Under the pieces are notes generated by a model. It was not told the origin of the DNA and did no database searches. It worked only from the letters and a program-made list of their open reading frames with translations. Shown here piece after piece: positions 47,515-55,684 of a DNA stretch of 64,000 bases. Made by a program: the position numbers and the translations under genes. Position 1 is the first letter of the stretch. Each line of letters starts with the position of its first letter. The stretch is from an uncultured Eubacteriales bacterium (GTDB lineage Bacteria > Bacillota_I > Bacilli_A > RF39 > UBA660), in NCBI GenBank assembly GCA_905188025.1, contig CAJJKI010000004.1:33688-97687 (forward strand), in the 5' to 3' direction.

Positions 47515-48407
47515 TCTTTAATAAGTTCTGAATTAAATTTTTGATTTCTTATCATGGCTATTTCGTGCTTATATGGAGGATAAATTTTCTCTTTTGAATC
47601 GTCGTCTTTTGTTACATATGGAGTTTCAAGGATACGTGGTATTCCTTTTAGATGATCATTATAAATGATATTCATAAGAGTATCAAAGCCAATATAGCCG
47701 AAGCCAATATTTTCATGACGATCTTTGTGTGAACCACGAGGATTTTTTGAGTCGTTGACATGGATACAGCGAATGTAGGAAAGACCGATAGTAGAATCAA
47801 ACTCATCAAGATAAGCATCAAAGTTGTTTAAGTCTACCCCACTATCAAATAAATGACAAGTATCAAGACATACTCCTATTTTTTCTTTATATTTAACACC
47901 AGCAATAATTGTTTTTAATTCTTCCATGGTAGAGCCAATTTCAGTTCCTTTACCAGCCATAGTTTCTAAGAGAATTGTTACATTATAAGGATTATCAAGA
48001 ATTAGATTAAGTCCTTTAATTATTGAATCAATAGATTCTTCTTTAGTATATGATACAGAAGCTCCTGGATGAAGAACCATATATTTAATGCCAAGAAGAC
48101 TAGCACGTTCTACTTCACCACGAAGAAAAGATACTGAAAAATCAAAGTTTTCAAGATTACCAAGATTAACAATATAAGGAGCATGGATAATTACTTTAGA
48201 TAAATCTATATTGTTGTCTTTCATTAATTTATATGCTTCATATGTTAGAGAATCTTCAATAGGAAGACGCTTTGTATTTTGAGGAGCTCCAGTATAAAAC
48301 ATAAAAGTATTAGCATTATATGATAGAGCTTCTTTAGTAGCTCCTAGAAGTTGTTCTTTGTTAGAGAATCCTACATGAGATCCAATTATTAAATCTTTAT
48401 TTGTCAT
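47499..48407 (-). CDS. nfo: Endonuclease IV (AP endonuclease)
   Basis: 302 residues; cuts abasic sites in base excision repair. A TIM barrel with three metal ions. Visible ligand motifs are MVLHPGASVSY, ILLETMAGKGTEIG, GVCLDTCHLFDSG and HVNDSKNPRGSHKDRHENIG, the last being the family signature. Intact and typical length. Position beside the yqfT-like gene matches the Bacillus yqfS-yqfT neighbourhood. The ribosome site is a weak GGTGAT. Confidence 0.96.
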   Translation of the reverse strand: MTNKDLIIGSHVGFSNKEQLLGATKEALSYNANTFMFYTGAPQNTKRLPIEDSLTYEAYKLMKDNNIDLSKVIIHAPYIVNLGNLENFDFSVSFLRGEVERASLLGIKYMVLHPGASVSYTKEESIDSIIKGLNLILDNPYNVTILLETMAGKGTEIGSTMEELKTIIAGVKYKEKIGVCLDTCHLFDSGVDLNNFDAYLDEFDSTIGLSYIRCIHVNDSKNPRGSHKDRHENIGFGYIGFDTLMNIIYNDHLKGIPRILETPYVTKDDDSKEKIYPPYKHEIAMIRNQKFNSELIKEIRNN

Positions 48408-48444
48408 TTTATCACCATATTAATTATATCATTAATTAGAAAAA

Positions 48445-48506
48445 GAAAAAAGACTTTAGTTAGTTTTGATAAGGAATACTAATATAAAAAATTCACTAAA
48501 ATCTTT
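48445..48506 (-). terminator. Fic gene terminator
   Basis: A long imperfect stem AAAGA-TTTAGTG with ACTAAAG-TCTTT closing and a U-rich run on the minus strand. Confidence 0.55.
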
Positions 48507-49428
48507 ATTTTAATCTAGATAAACGCATACTTTTTACTTTTTTAGATAATTCAGGTTCACTTATCAAGTTTTCATTATAAGTAACTAGTCTCTCTAAGCG
48601 AGGTTCTGAATAGAATAATTGTTCATCAGCCATAGTTAAGATAAAATCAAACCATTTATTAATAGCAAGATTGGTGTCTTCGGTTAGGTTGAATGCTATA
48701 TGATCGATGGCATTTACATAGCTATATTTGTTAGCTAATAATCGGTTAGATAAATTTAATGGACAAAGGACTAATTTTGCTCGATATAGTTTGTTTATTT
48801 GTTCAGTAAACTTTAAGTTATAAATAACACGAGACGTCCTTCCATTACCATCACTATATGGATGTATACGGTTAAATAATAAACTCATTAAAGCAGCATT
48901 AATAAAGGGATTACTGTATAAAAGAGATATTTTATTTTGTTTATAAGCTTTGATATAGTCATTCATAAATTTTAAGACGTCTTCAGGATTTGCTCCACGC
49001 CAAAATATTTCTTCAGTACCATTTGATTTATAACGCGATATTTTAACGGGAGTCTTTCTATAAGTATTACTTTCGGTATATGACTCTTCTCCACTACTCA
49101 TAATAAAATTATGAATAGCATGAATTCTTTTGTGAGTAATATTCAAACTATCAAAAACTATACCTTTTTCTCTTAAAATTGATTCATTAAAACTACCATG
49201 TTCAATATGTTGACTAGCACGTAATTCTTGATGGGCCATATCAATCCAATAATTAATTATTTCATTATCATCATAGTTAGATAATAATTTGATATATTCA
49301 TCAAAATCTTTACTAGTAGATTCTAGGTGAAAAAGTAAACTATCAGTTAGTTTAATGCGATCAATATATTCTTCAAGAGAAAAGTATGGTACAAAATCAC
49401 TATTCATTCCCATTTCATTAACTGGCAT
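48505..49428 (-). CDS. Fic/DOC family protein with N-terminal inhibitory helix
   Basis: 307 residues. The Fic core motif is HPYSDGNGRTSR, matching HPFxDGNGRxxR, so AMP-transfer or related nucleotide chemistry is possible. The N-terminal segment RASQHIEHGS matches the inhibitory (S/T)xxxE(G/N) helix of class II Fic proteins except for His after Glu. The segment FWRGANPEDVLKFMNDYI is the usual pre-core region. No antitoxin gene is adjacent, fitting intramolecular inhibition. The target is unknown. The start at 49428 follows GAGGTGAT. Confidence 0.9.
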   Translation of the reverse strand: MPVNEMGMNSDFVPYFSLEEYIDRIKLTDSLLFHLESTSKDFDEYIKLLSNYDDNEIINYWIDMAHQELRASQHIEHGSFNESILREKGIVFDSLNITHKRIHAIHNFIMSSGEESYTESNTYRKTPVKISRYKSNGTEEIFWRGANPEDVLKFMNDYIKAYKQNKISLLYSNPFINAALMSLLFNRIHPYSDGNGRTSRVIYNLKFTEQINKLYRAKLVLCPLNLSNRLLANKYSYVNAIDHIAFNLTEDTNLAINKWFDFILTMADEQLFYSEPRLERLVTYNENLISEPELSKKVKSMRLSRLK

Positions 49429-49491
49429 TAATATCACCTCTTGTTAGCCAAGTATTTTAGCATATTATTGTTCGTTTGTCAATTTTTTTGC

Positions 49492-49525
49492 AAAGAAAAA
49501 GTATTGAATCAATCATTCAATACTT
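49492..49525 (-). terminator. Pilin gene terminator
   Basis: A 10-bp perfect stem AAGTATTGAA/TTCAATACTT followed by a U-rich run on the minus strand. Confidence 0.85.
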
Positions 49526-49538
49526 TATATCAATACTA

Positions 49539-49943
49539 TTAGCATGCTGTATAGTTTTCACTTTGACGGTAGTCACCATCAGGGTTTGCAGTGGCGCAGG
49601 TAATCTTGGCTACACCGTTTTCATATTTCCATTGAATTGCAGTAATATTTTTTGAATATCCTGTAACTTCTAGTAAATTTCCAGTAGTTCCGTCTCCTGA
49701 AGCAGCTGTTCCTACTGTTTCATTATATCCATCATTACGTAAATCACTACTTAGTAGAGACATTTCTTTTTGCTTTTGGATATACTCAGTGATTGAACCT
49801 ACTGCAGTATCAAAAGCTTTCTTTCTAGAATTTTCTAGTGTTGGTAAAATAGTAACCATAGTAATACCTACTACGATAGCTAAGATAACTATTACAGCTA
49901 ACAATTCTACTAAGGTAAATCCTTTTCTATTTAATTTTTTCAT
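49539..49943 (-). CDS. Type IV pilin-like protein (ComGC-like)
   Basis: 134 residues. The prepilin motif is NRKGFTLVELLAVIVILAIV, cut after Gly with Phe +1 and Glu +5. The hydrophobic alpha-1 helix continues to ~residue 45, followed by a short globular part with a Cys pair (ITCATAN and YTAC at the end) likely to form a disulfide. The single-gene unit has its own terminator and a strong GGAGGAT site, suggesting a major pilin. The peptidase that should mature it is at 6935-7699. No other minor pilins are adjacent, unlike comG operons. Confidence 0.92.
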   Translation of the reverse strand: MKKLNRKGFTLVELLAVIVILAIVVGITMVTILPTLENSRKKAFDTAVGSITEYIQKQKEMSLLSSDLRNDGYNETVGTAASGDGTTGNLLEVTGYSKNITAIQWKYENGVAKITCATANPDGDYRQSENYTAC

Positions 49944-50013
49944 TTTTCTTATCCTCCTTATTTATTTAAAATATAACATATTGGAGGAAAGTTGTCAATT
50001 ATATTAGATAATT

Positions 50014-50565
50014 TTATTGCTTTTTTATGTAAATATTTATAGATTTATTTCCATAGTTTCTTTCTTTATATAGAGTTAAATTTTCATAAGTTGTTGGTAG
50101 ATGCAAGTTAGAATATTCCATTATGATGAGACCATTATCAGATAAAAGGTTTAAGGTAGATACTTTATTTAAGATTTTTTCGTAGACGTCATAAGCATAT
50201 GGTGGATCAATAAATATTAGATCAAACTTAATATTTTGTGTGGCAAAGGCATTTAGGGCTTTTTTCCAATCAGATAAGATTACCCTACTCTTTGATTGGA
50301 TATCTAGATTAGCAATATTTTTATTTAACACTTTGATTACTTCAGGATTATTATCGATAAAGTAAGCTATTTTTGCCCCGTTAGAAATTGCTTCCACACC
50401 AAGATTACCTGACCCTGCAAAAAGGTCTAGGACCGTACTATCTTTTATGTAATCTTGGATCATGCCAAAAAGAGACTCTTTTACGCGATCCATTGTGGGT
50501 CTTGTACCTTCAATATTGTATCCTTCTATGTTTCTTCCTTTTAAAGTTCCACTGATAATTTTCAT
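50014..50565 (-). CDS. rsmD: 16S rRNA (guanine966-N2)-methyltransferase
   Basis: 183 residues. It starts MKIISGTLKGRNIEGYN, the family N-terminus. The SAM site is VLDLFAGSGNLGVEAISNGA and the catalytic motif FIDPPYAYDVYEKIL. The start at 50565 follows AAAGGAGT; the upstream in-frame start is rejected. It follows ylbF by 10 bases, which is the Bacillus order except that ylbG is absent between them. Confidence 0.95.
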   Translation of the reverse strand: MKIISGTLKGRNIEGYNIEGTRPTMDRVKESLFGMIQDYIKDSTVLDLFAGSGNLGVEAISNGAKIAYFIDNNPEVIKVLNKNIANLDIQSKSRVILSDWKKALNAFATQNIKFDLIFIDPPYAYDVYEKILNKVSTLNLLSDNGLIIMEYSNLHLPTTYENLTLYKERNYGNKSINIYIKKQ

Positions 50566-50575
50566 AATTACTCCT

Positions 50576-50875
50576 TTAATGACAAGCATGTATTTTAGTA
50601 TGAGTATATTTTTGATACTGCTTGTTTATTTTTAATGCGATTAATGATAATTCATTGTAAGAATCCATATATAATTTATAGTCTTCATTAAGATATAATT
50701 CTTTTTTTATCAAAAGTTTTTTCTCATCACTAGTTTCTTTTTTATATGCTTCGATTAATGATAAAATATGTTTATTATTTTCAAGATTCTTTTTAGCACT
50801 AGTTAAGTTTTTTATAAGGCTAGAATTATCAAGAGCATCTAGTAAATTATAGGTACTACTTATTATATTTGTCAT
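50576..50875 (-). CDS. ylbF: YlbF/YmcA family protein
   Basis: 99 residues, all helical. The family pattern is a long helical pair: LLDALDNSSLIKNLTSAKKN, then ILSLIEAYKKETSD. YlbF, YmcA and YaaT form a complex in Bacillus that affects RNase Y, sporulation and competence. The position before rsmD and after ylbE supports ylbF rather than ymcA. It ends with His/Cys-rich HTKIHACH, which may bind metal. The start at 50875 follows AGGTGAC. Confidence 0.82.
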   Translation of the reverse strand: MTNIISSTYNLLDALDNSSLIKNLTSAKKNLENNKHILSLIEAYKKETSDEKKLLIKKELYLNEDYKLYMDSYNELSLIALKINKQYQKYTHTKIHACH

Positions 50876-50929
50876 AAATGTCACCTAGATATATAATACC
50901 ATAATTCAATATCAGTGTCTAGTAGATGG

Positions 50930-51151
50930 TTATTTTAGAACGTCAAGAAAGCTTTTTACAAGGTTAATATTATCCATCATTTGATTTATTCTATCAGTGG
51001 GTTTTAATTTATATTTATCTTTCATATCATTAATAAAATCTTTATAATAGATACTACTACGATTTAAATATTTATACCAATAAGAATTTTCTCTTAAAAA
51101 TGTATGAGCTTTTTCATCTTGATTTAGGCGATATTGAAGATCTAGATGCAT
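50930..51151 (-). CDS. ylbE: YlbE-like protein
   Basis: 73 residues. It fits the YlbE family with FLRENSYWYKYLNRS in the middle, followed by a helical end; the WYxxLxR pattern is characteristic. Function is unknown. The start lies two bases after the ylbD stop with no clear ribosome site of its own, so translation is probably coupled to ylbD. Confidence 0.82.
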   Translation of the reverse strand: MHLDLQYRLNQDEKAHTFLRENSYWYKYLNRSSIYYKDFINDMKDKYKLKPTDRINQMMDNINLVKSFLDVLK

Positions 51152-51153
51152 GG

Positions 51154-51519
51154 TTAATCATCAAACTTTCTATAGATAGCACGTGGTTTATAGGTATCTA
51201 CTTTACTGGATGATTTACTGGCAAAGAGATCACTGAAGAGTCCTACGGCTTTGCTTAGGGAGTTAACGCCACTTTGTAGTTTATCTACGTCAATATTTTT
51301 AGCAAGATTTATAACGTCATTTAAGGTAGTAGAATTTTTCTTGCTACTAGTGGACGGGGCTGAATCAGTACTACGATATTCATCCCAAATACTAGAATCT
51401 TCTCCATACATGTCATATAATTCATAAAATTTTTGCCAAGTCATAGAACCATCTTTGATATAGGAAGCAAAGCTAGGATTAGATTTAGCAAATGATTTAA
51501 AATTATCAATATTACTCAT
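51154..51519 (-). CDS. ylbD: YlbD-like spore coat protein
   Basis: 121 residues. The N-terminus FKSFAKSNPSFASYIKDGSM followed by TWQKFYELYDMYGEDSSIWD matches the YlbD coat protein family; a Ser-rich linker and a helical C-terminal part (VDKLQSGVNSLSKAVGLFSD) follow. In Bacillus YlbD is a putative coat protein. It is first in ylbD-ylbE-ylbF-rsmD. The ribosome site is AGGTGAT. Confidence 0.85.
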   Translation of the reverse strand: MSNIDNFKSFAKSNPSFASYIKDGSMTWQKFYELYDMYGEDSSIWDEYRSTDSAPSTSSKKNSTTLNDVINLAKNIDVDKLQSGVNSLSKAVGLFSDLFASKSSSKVDTYKPRAIYRKFDD

Positions 51520-51558
51520 TTTATCACCTAGTACATTATATGTAAAGTGAATATAATT

Positions 51559-51589
51559 TTGACATATAAAGACAAAATAGTGTTATAAT
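51559..51589 (+). promoter_or_regulatory. Promoter of the lipoprotein gene
   Basis: TTGACA and TATAAT separated by 19 bases, wider than usual; about 20 bases upstream of the ATG. Confidence 0.5.
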
Positions 51590-51610
51590 AATCATAGTAG
51601 GAGGTATTAA

Positions 51611-52072
51611 ATGAAAAAGAAATTATTGTTGTTAGGACTTTTTGTATGTCTACTATTAACGGGATGTGGAGGTGGCGGCACTAAGGACGCTAAGACTTTA
51701 GATGACTTTAGTAAGGCTGGCACTGATAATGGATTTACGGTAGTGGATAATAAGAGTGCTTATGAGAATATAAGTTATATTACTGGGGCAATGAAAGCAA
51801 GTAGTAGTGATACGGATATTGAGATGGTAATTTATTCTGATTCTGATACGGCTAATAAGGTATTGGAAGAGCAAATTAAGAATTTTAACTTATTAAAGAG
51901 TACAGGTGCTAGCGAAAAGAAAACTACAGGAGATAATTATCAAAAATATTTCTTGATATCTAATAACTATTATATGGTTACTTCTAGAGTTGATAATACT
52001 TTAATATTCTCAAAGACTTTATTAGTTAATAAAGAAGAAGTAGATAAAGTATTAGATGAACTTGGATATTAA
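51611..52072 (+). CDS. Small lipoprotein of unknown function
   Basis: 153 residues. The signal ends LLLTGCGGGG, a clear lipobox with Cys ~19, then a Gly/Asp linker. The mature domain (~125 residues) is alpha/beta with no Cys or evident active site; similar small lipoproteins in gut Bacillota are uncharacterised. The ribosome site AGGAGG is close to ideal. It is a single gene convergent with typA, separated by a structured non-coding stretch. Confidence 0.75.
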   Translation: MKKKLLLLGLFVCLLLTGCGGGGTKDAKTLDDFSKAGTDNGFTVVDNKSAYENISYITGAMKASSSDTDIEMVIYSDSDTANKVLEEQIKNFNLLKSTGASEKKTTGDNYQKYFLISNNYYMVTSRVDNTLIFSKTLLVNKEEVDKVLDELGY

Positions 52073-52243
52073 GAATTTTGATTGGGAAAATGGATTTAAG
52101 ATATCTCTAATATTATAAGATTGATGAATGTTTATATGATTAAGGTAACTATATGGTATTATTGATTATTAAAATGTTTATGACTAAGGGATATATTTGA
52201 TATTTTCTTTACTAACACTAGAGGTGTAAGATTTTTGATATAT
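52073..52243. other. Non-coding interval after the lipoprotein gene
   Basis: No ORF of note. AT-rich; nothing recognised before the hairpin that begins at 52244. Confidence 0.4.
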
Positions 52244-52308
52244 AAAAAGCTTCGACTAATGGGTGAACACTACTAATAGTGAACAAGCCAGTTAGCCAAA
52301 GCTTTTTT
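52244..52308. ncRNA. Compact three-tier hairpin, bidirectional terminator or small structured RNA
   Basis: Outer stem AAAAAGCTT/AAGCTTTTT, middle stem CTAATGG/CCAGTTAG with one bulge, and inner hairpin CACTA-CTAA-TAGTG, with GTGAACA on both sides of the inner hairpin. The segment is clearly more GC-rich than its surroundings. A and T runs at the ends suit termination in both directions. The inner tiers are more than a terminator needs, so an RNA with its own role is possible. Confidence 0.5.
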
Positions 52309-52421
52309 CAGTTACAGTTTTTTATTTTTTGTGTTGCAGTTTTTAACACATTTTTTGTTTTATTGCAATTTTGTTTTTTATTTTTGCAGTTTAGTTTGTA
52401 GATATTGTTTTATATTGATAA
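52309..52421 (-). repeat. A-rich typA 3' region with degenerate ACTGCAA units
   Basis: On the minus strand, four spaced units (ACTGCAA, ATTGCAA, ACTGCAA, ACTGTAA) lie about 20-32 bases apart in long A tracts between the typA stop and the 52244 hairpin. Confidence 0.45.
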
Positions 52422-54239
52422 CTAAGCTGCTTTTTTAGCATCGAATTTTTTACGTTGTTCAGTGTTTAATATTTTCTTTCTTAATCTTAAGTGATGAGGA
52501 GTTACTTCAAGTAATTCATCAGTATTGATATAATCAAGGCAATATTCTAGAGTTATTGGACGAGGTCTTTTTAATACTACGGTATGATCTGAGCCAGCGG
52601 CACGAGTGTTGGTTAATTGCTTTCCTTTTACAACGTTAACAGCAAGATCGTTTTCACGGTTGCATTCTCCTACTATCATTCCTTCATATACTTCTTCTCC
52701 TGGCTCAATAAACATAGTTCCACGATCTTCAAGGTTTCCAATAGCATAAGCAGTAGCTTTTCCGTTTTCCATAGATACGAGAACTCCTAGTTTTCTTTCT
52801 CCAACATTGATATCTTCTACTGGTAAGAATTCTTTAAAGGTATGATTTAAGATACCATATCCTTTAGTCATAGTCATAAAGTCAGTAGTAAATCCAATTA
52901 AGCCACGAGAAGGAATTGTATAGATTAATCTTACTAGGTTGTTAATGTTAGTCATGTTTTCCATTTTTGCTCCACGAAGTCCTAGTGCTTCAATAACGTT
53001 ACCAACAGAATCTTCAGGTACTTCTATTTGTACGTCTTCGTATGGTTCATATTTTACGCCATCTATTTCTTTAATGATTACTTCAGGCTTTGATACTTGT
53101 AATTCGTAGCCTTCTCTTCTTAGATTTTCTATAAGGATTGACAAGTGTAATTCACCACGACCTGAAACTATCCAAGAGTCTTGTCCTGATACTTCTACAC
53201 GTAGTGAGACATCTCTTTGAGTTTCACGGAATAAACGTTCTTCAATTTTTCTTGCAGTTACAAATTCTCCATCACGACCTACGAATGGACTATCACTAGT
53301 CATGAAGGTCATTTTTAAGGTTGGTTCATCTATTCTTAGGATAGGAAGAGCTTCAGTATTTCCTACTTCACAAACAGTTTCTCCGACAGAGATATCAGGA
53401 AGACCTGCGATAGCAACTATATCACCAGCATGGGCTTCTTTTACTTCAATTCTTTTTAATCCTAAAAAGCCAAATAATTTTTGAATTCTAAATTGTTTGA
53501 TAGAACCATCTAATCTAATACATGAGACCATTTGATTTTCTTTAATTACTCCTGATTTGATACAACCAACACCAATACGTCCAACAAATTCATTATAATC
53601 TAGAAGGGCTGGTTGGAATTTTAATGGTGCATTTTCATCTACTTTAGGAGCAGGTATTTCATTAATAATTAAATCATAGATACATGAATAATCTTCAGAT
53701 TGGGTACTTAAATCTGGACTTAGAGAGGCTGTACCGTTTAGGGCTGAGACATATGCTACTTTGAAATCTAGTTGTTCATCAGTAGCTCCTAGCTCGATAA
53801 ATAAATCTATTACTTCGTCTACTACAGCTTGTAATCTAGCAGTTGGTTTATCTACTTTGTTAATGATAACAATAGGTTTAACATTAGCTTCAAGGGCTTT
53901 CTTTAGAACGAATCTAGTTTGTGGCATTGTTCCTTCATAAGCATCTACTAGTAAAAGAACACCATCAACCATATTCATAATTCTTTCTACTTCTCCACCA
54001 AAGTCAGCATGTCCTGGAGTATCTAGAATGTTTATTTTATAATCTTTATAGTGGATAGCTGTTGGTTTTGCTAAGATTGTGATACCTCTTTCTCTTTCAA
54101 TATCATTTGAGTCCATAGCACGAACTTCAACTTGTTCATTATCTCTAAATGTACCTGATTTTTGTAATAATTTATCTACTAAAGTAGTTTTTCCATGGTC
54201 TACGTGAGCAATAATTGCAATATTTCTTATATTCTCCAT
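52422..54239 (-). CDS. typA: GTPase BipA/TypA
   Basis: 605 residues, ribosome-associated translational GTPase. The G domain shows [19 protein letters not shown] (P-loop), [12 protein letters not shown] (switch I), [16 protein letters not shown] and VIINKVDKP. Later domains show [20 protein letters not shown] and [20 protein letters not shown], and a C-terminal domain with [13 protein letters not shown]. The start at 54239 follows GAAAGGAT; the in-frame extension upstream is rejected because family members start [16 protein letters not shown]. Complete. Confidence 0.97.
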   Translation of the reverse strand: MENIRNIAIIAHVDHGKTTLVDKLLQKSGTFRDNEQVEVRAMDSNDIERERGITILAKPTAIHYKDYKINILDTPGHADFGGEVERIMNMVDGVLLLVDAYEGTMPQTRFVLKKALEANVKPIVIINKVDKPTARLQAVVDEVIDLFIELGATDEQLDFKVAYVSALNGTASLSPDLSTQSEDYSCIYDLIINEIPAPKVDENAPLKFQPALLDYNEFVGRIGVGCIKSGVIKENQMVSCIRLDGSIKQFRIQKLFGFLGLKRIEVKEAHAGDIVAIAGLPDISVGETVCEVGNTEALPILRIDEPTLKMTFMTSDSPFVGRDGEFVTARKIEERLFRETQRDVSLRVEVSGQDSWIVSGRGELHLSILIENLRREGYELQVSKPEVIIKEIDGVKYEPYEDVQIEVPEDSVGNVIEALGLRGAKMENMTNINNLVRLIYTIPSRGLIGFTTDFMTMTKGYGILNHTFKEFLPVEDINVGERKLGVLVSMENGKATAYAIGNLEDRGTMFIEPGEEVYEGMIVGECNRENDLAVNVVKGKQLTNTRAAGSDHTVVLKRPRPITLEYCLDYINTDELLEVTPHHLRLRKKILNTEQRKKFDAKKAA

Positions 54240-54284
54240 AATTATCCTTCTTTCTTCACACAAGTCATAATTATATGACAAAAA

Positions 54285-54309
54285 TGAAAAAAAGACAAGA
54301 AATTTGTCT
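54285..54309 (-). terminator. rnhB terminator
   Basis: AGACAA/TTGTCT stem followed by U7 on the minus strand. Confidence 0.65.
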
Positions 54310-54342
54310 ATTTTAGTGTGATATTTTAGTATTTTTTTATAA

Positions 54343-55155
54343 TTATTGGTTAATTTTATTAGAATTATCTGCTACTGGCTTAAAACTTAGGCGATGATAC
54401 TTGGTTATACCATATTTTTGGAGGGCTTCAAGATGCTTTTTAGTTCCATATCCTTTATTGTTTTTTAGATCATACATAGGATATTCTTTATCTATCTCAT
54501 ATAGCATGTGATCTCTTGTTACTTTAGCTATTACTGAAGCGGCAGAGATGGTTACACTGAGAAGGTCTCCTTTGATAATAGAGGTTGTGGGAATGGATAA
54601 ATCTAGAGGCATGGCATCTATTAGGATATGATCAGGCTTAGGGTTTAGGTTATTTATAGCAGTCTTCATGGCTTCTTTGGTAGCTTCATAGATATTTATT
54701 TCATCTATTCGTTTTTCAGAGATAACTCCTACTCCAATGGCAAGGGCTTTTTCTTTAATTATTTGATAGAAGGCTTCTCTTTTTTTCTCAGATAGTTTTT
54801 TAGAATCAGTAAGGCCTTCTAGATAGAAATCGTGTGGTAGGATGACCGCTGCTGCTACGACTGGACCGATTAGGGGACCGCGGCCTACTTCATCTACTCC
54901 AGCTATTAGATTTATTCCTTGTGCCCATAGTTCTTTTTCATATTGGTAGTTGTCTATTGTTGTTGGTTTTGGGGTTTTTGCTTTTTTTTGTTTGGGTTCT
55001 TTTTCTATTTTTTTTGCTTCTTTTAATTCTAAGTTTTTTTCTTTTTTTGAAGGTTTTTCTTCTTTTGGAGACTTTACTTTTCCAAATACTTTATCTTCTT
55101 CATTTGATATATTTTTTATTTTTGGGATTTGTACTTCTTTTAGGGTTTGTTTCAT
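54343..55155 (-). CDS. rnhB: Ribonuclease HII with Lys/Glu-rich N-terminal extension
   Basis: 270 residues. The catalytic domain starts near residue 83 ([18 protein letters not shown]) and has the four acidic residues: Asp and Glu of DEVGRG, Asp of HILIDAMPL, and Asp of AKVTRDHML. It removes RNA from RNA-DNA hybrids and single ribonucleotides. The first ~75 residues are a low-complexity Lys/Glu/Pro stretch absent from typical RNase HII; it reads as a disordered charged tail. No better internal start with a ribosome site was seen, so the extension is probably real. Confidence 0.93.
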   Translation of the reverse strand: MKQTLKEVQIPKIKNISNEEDKVFGKVKSPKEEKPSKKEKNLELKEAKKIEKEPKQKKAKTPKPTTIDNYQYEKELWAQGINLIAGVDEVGRGPLIGPVVAAAVILPHDFYLEGLTDSKKLSEKKREAFYQIIKEKALAIGVGVISEKRIDEINIYEATKEAMKTAINNLNPKPDHILIDAMPLDLSIPTTSIIKGDLLSVTISAASVIAKVTRDHMLYEIDKEYPMYDLKNNKGYGTKKHLEALQKYGITKYHRLSFKPVADNSNKINQ

Positions 55156-55210
55156 TTTTTACACTTCCGTTTACTAGTATTTTTGTTTTTTTATTACTAT
55201 ATTAATTATA

Positions 55211-55241
55211 AAAGAAAAAAGAGAATAATGCAATTCTCTTT
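55211..55241 (-). terminator. Terminator after the 33-residue ORF
   Basis: AAAGAGAAT/ATTCTCTTT stem followed by U6 on the minus strand. Confidence 0.8.
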
Positions 55242-55265
55242 AAGATATATCTTTGAAATATATTT

Positions 55266-55367
55266 TTATTGTTCTTCTTTGATATCAAGATAACTACGCA
55301 ATTTTACATATGAGATATTATCTAGCATTTCATCGATCATATCATCTAATAAAATATAGTCTGGCAT
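55266..55367 (-). CDS. Putative 33-residue acidic microprotein
   Basis: A short ORF, MPDYILLDDMIDEMLDNISY then VKLRSYLDIKEEQ. It has an AAAGGAGAAG ribosome site at good spacing and its own terminator 25 bases after the stop. It is acidic and probably one amphipathic helix. The gap between rnhB and ylmC is otherwise empty, and the combination of ribosome site, ORF and terminator is hard to explain by chance. No family recognised. Confidence 0.6.
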   Translation of the reverse strand: MPDYILLDDMIDEMLDNISYVKLRSYLDIKEEQ

Positions 55368-55436
55368 AATCTTCTCCTTTACTTTATTAGATAATAACAT
55401 ATTTTTTTACTTTTTTGGGAAATTCGACAAAACTAG

Positions 55437-55661
55437 TTATTTATTGCGGGTGTCTACTAGAATAATGTCATCTCCTATTTTAACTATTTGATTCCATGAA
55501 ATGTTATATTCTTCATGAGAAAAACGGCGGCCTCTTTTTTCTTCTAGGATAAGATTTTTGATGAAGCCTTTCTCATCAACGACAGCATCCACTATTACTC
55601 CTATTCTTTTACCGTTATAAATATTAACTATTTCTTTTAATTGTAAATCTGATAAGCGCAT
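55437..55661 (-). CDS. YlmC/YmxH family PRC-barrel sporulation protein
   Basis: 74 residues. MRLSDLQLKEIVNIYNGKRI is the family start; the remainder is a PRC-barrel beta fold with IVDAVVDEKGFIKNLILEEK and IVKIGDDIILVD. Proteins of this family are upregulated in sporulation in Bacillus and Clostridium, with no defined biochemical role. It lies 23 bases after sigG, so it is likely cotranscribed. The ribosome site is AGGTGAT. Confidence 0.88.
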   Translation of the reverse strand: MRLSDLQLKEIVNIYNGKRIGVIVDAVVDEKGFIKNLILEEKRGRRFSHEEYNISWNQIVKIGDDIILVDTRNK

Positions 55662-55684
55662 TATATCACCTAATTAAATATATT

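Noticed and set aside
48505..49428. Fic gene as part of a two-gene toxin-antitoxin module
   Set aside because: No small antitoxin ORF is adjacent and the inhibitory helix motif is inside the same protein.
52309..52421. CRISPR-like array in the repeated ACTGCAA region
   Set aside because: Units are only seven bases, spacers are A-rich low complexity, and no cas genes are present.
54921..55205. Hydrophobic Leu/Phe-rich ORFs on the plus strand opposite the start of rnhB
   Set aside because: They are the antisense of the Lys/Glu-rich N-terminal extension of RNase HII; no ribosome site and no independent support.
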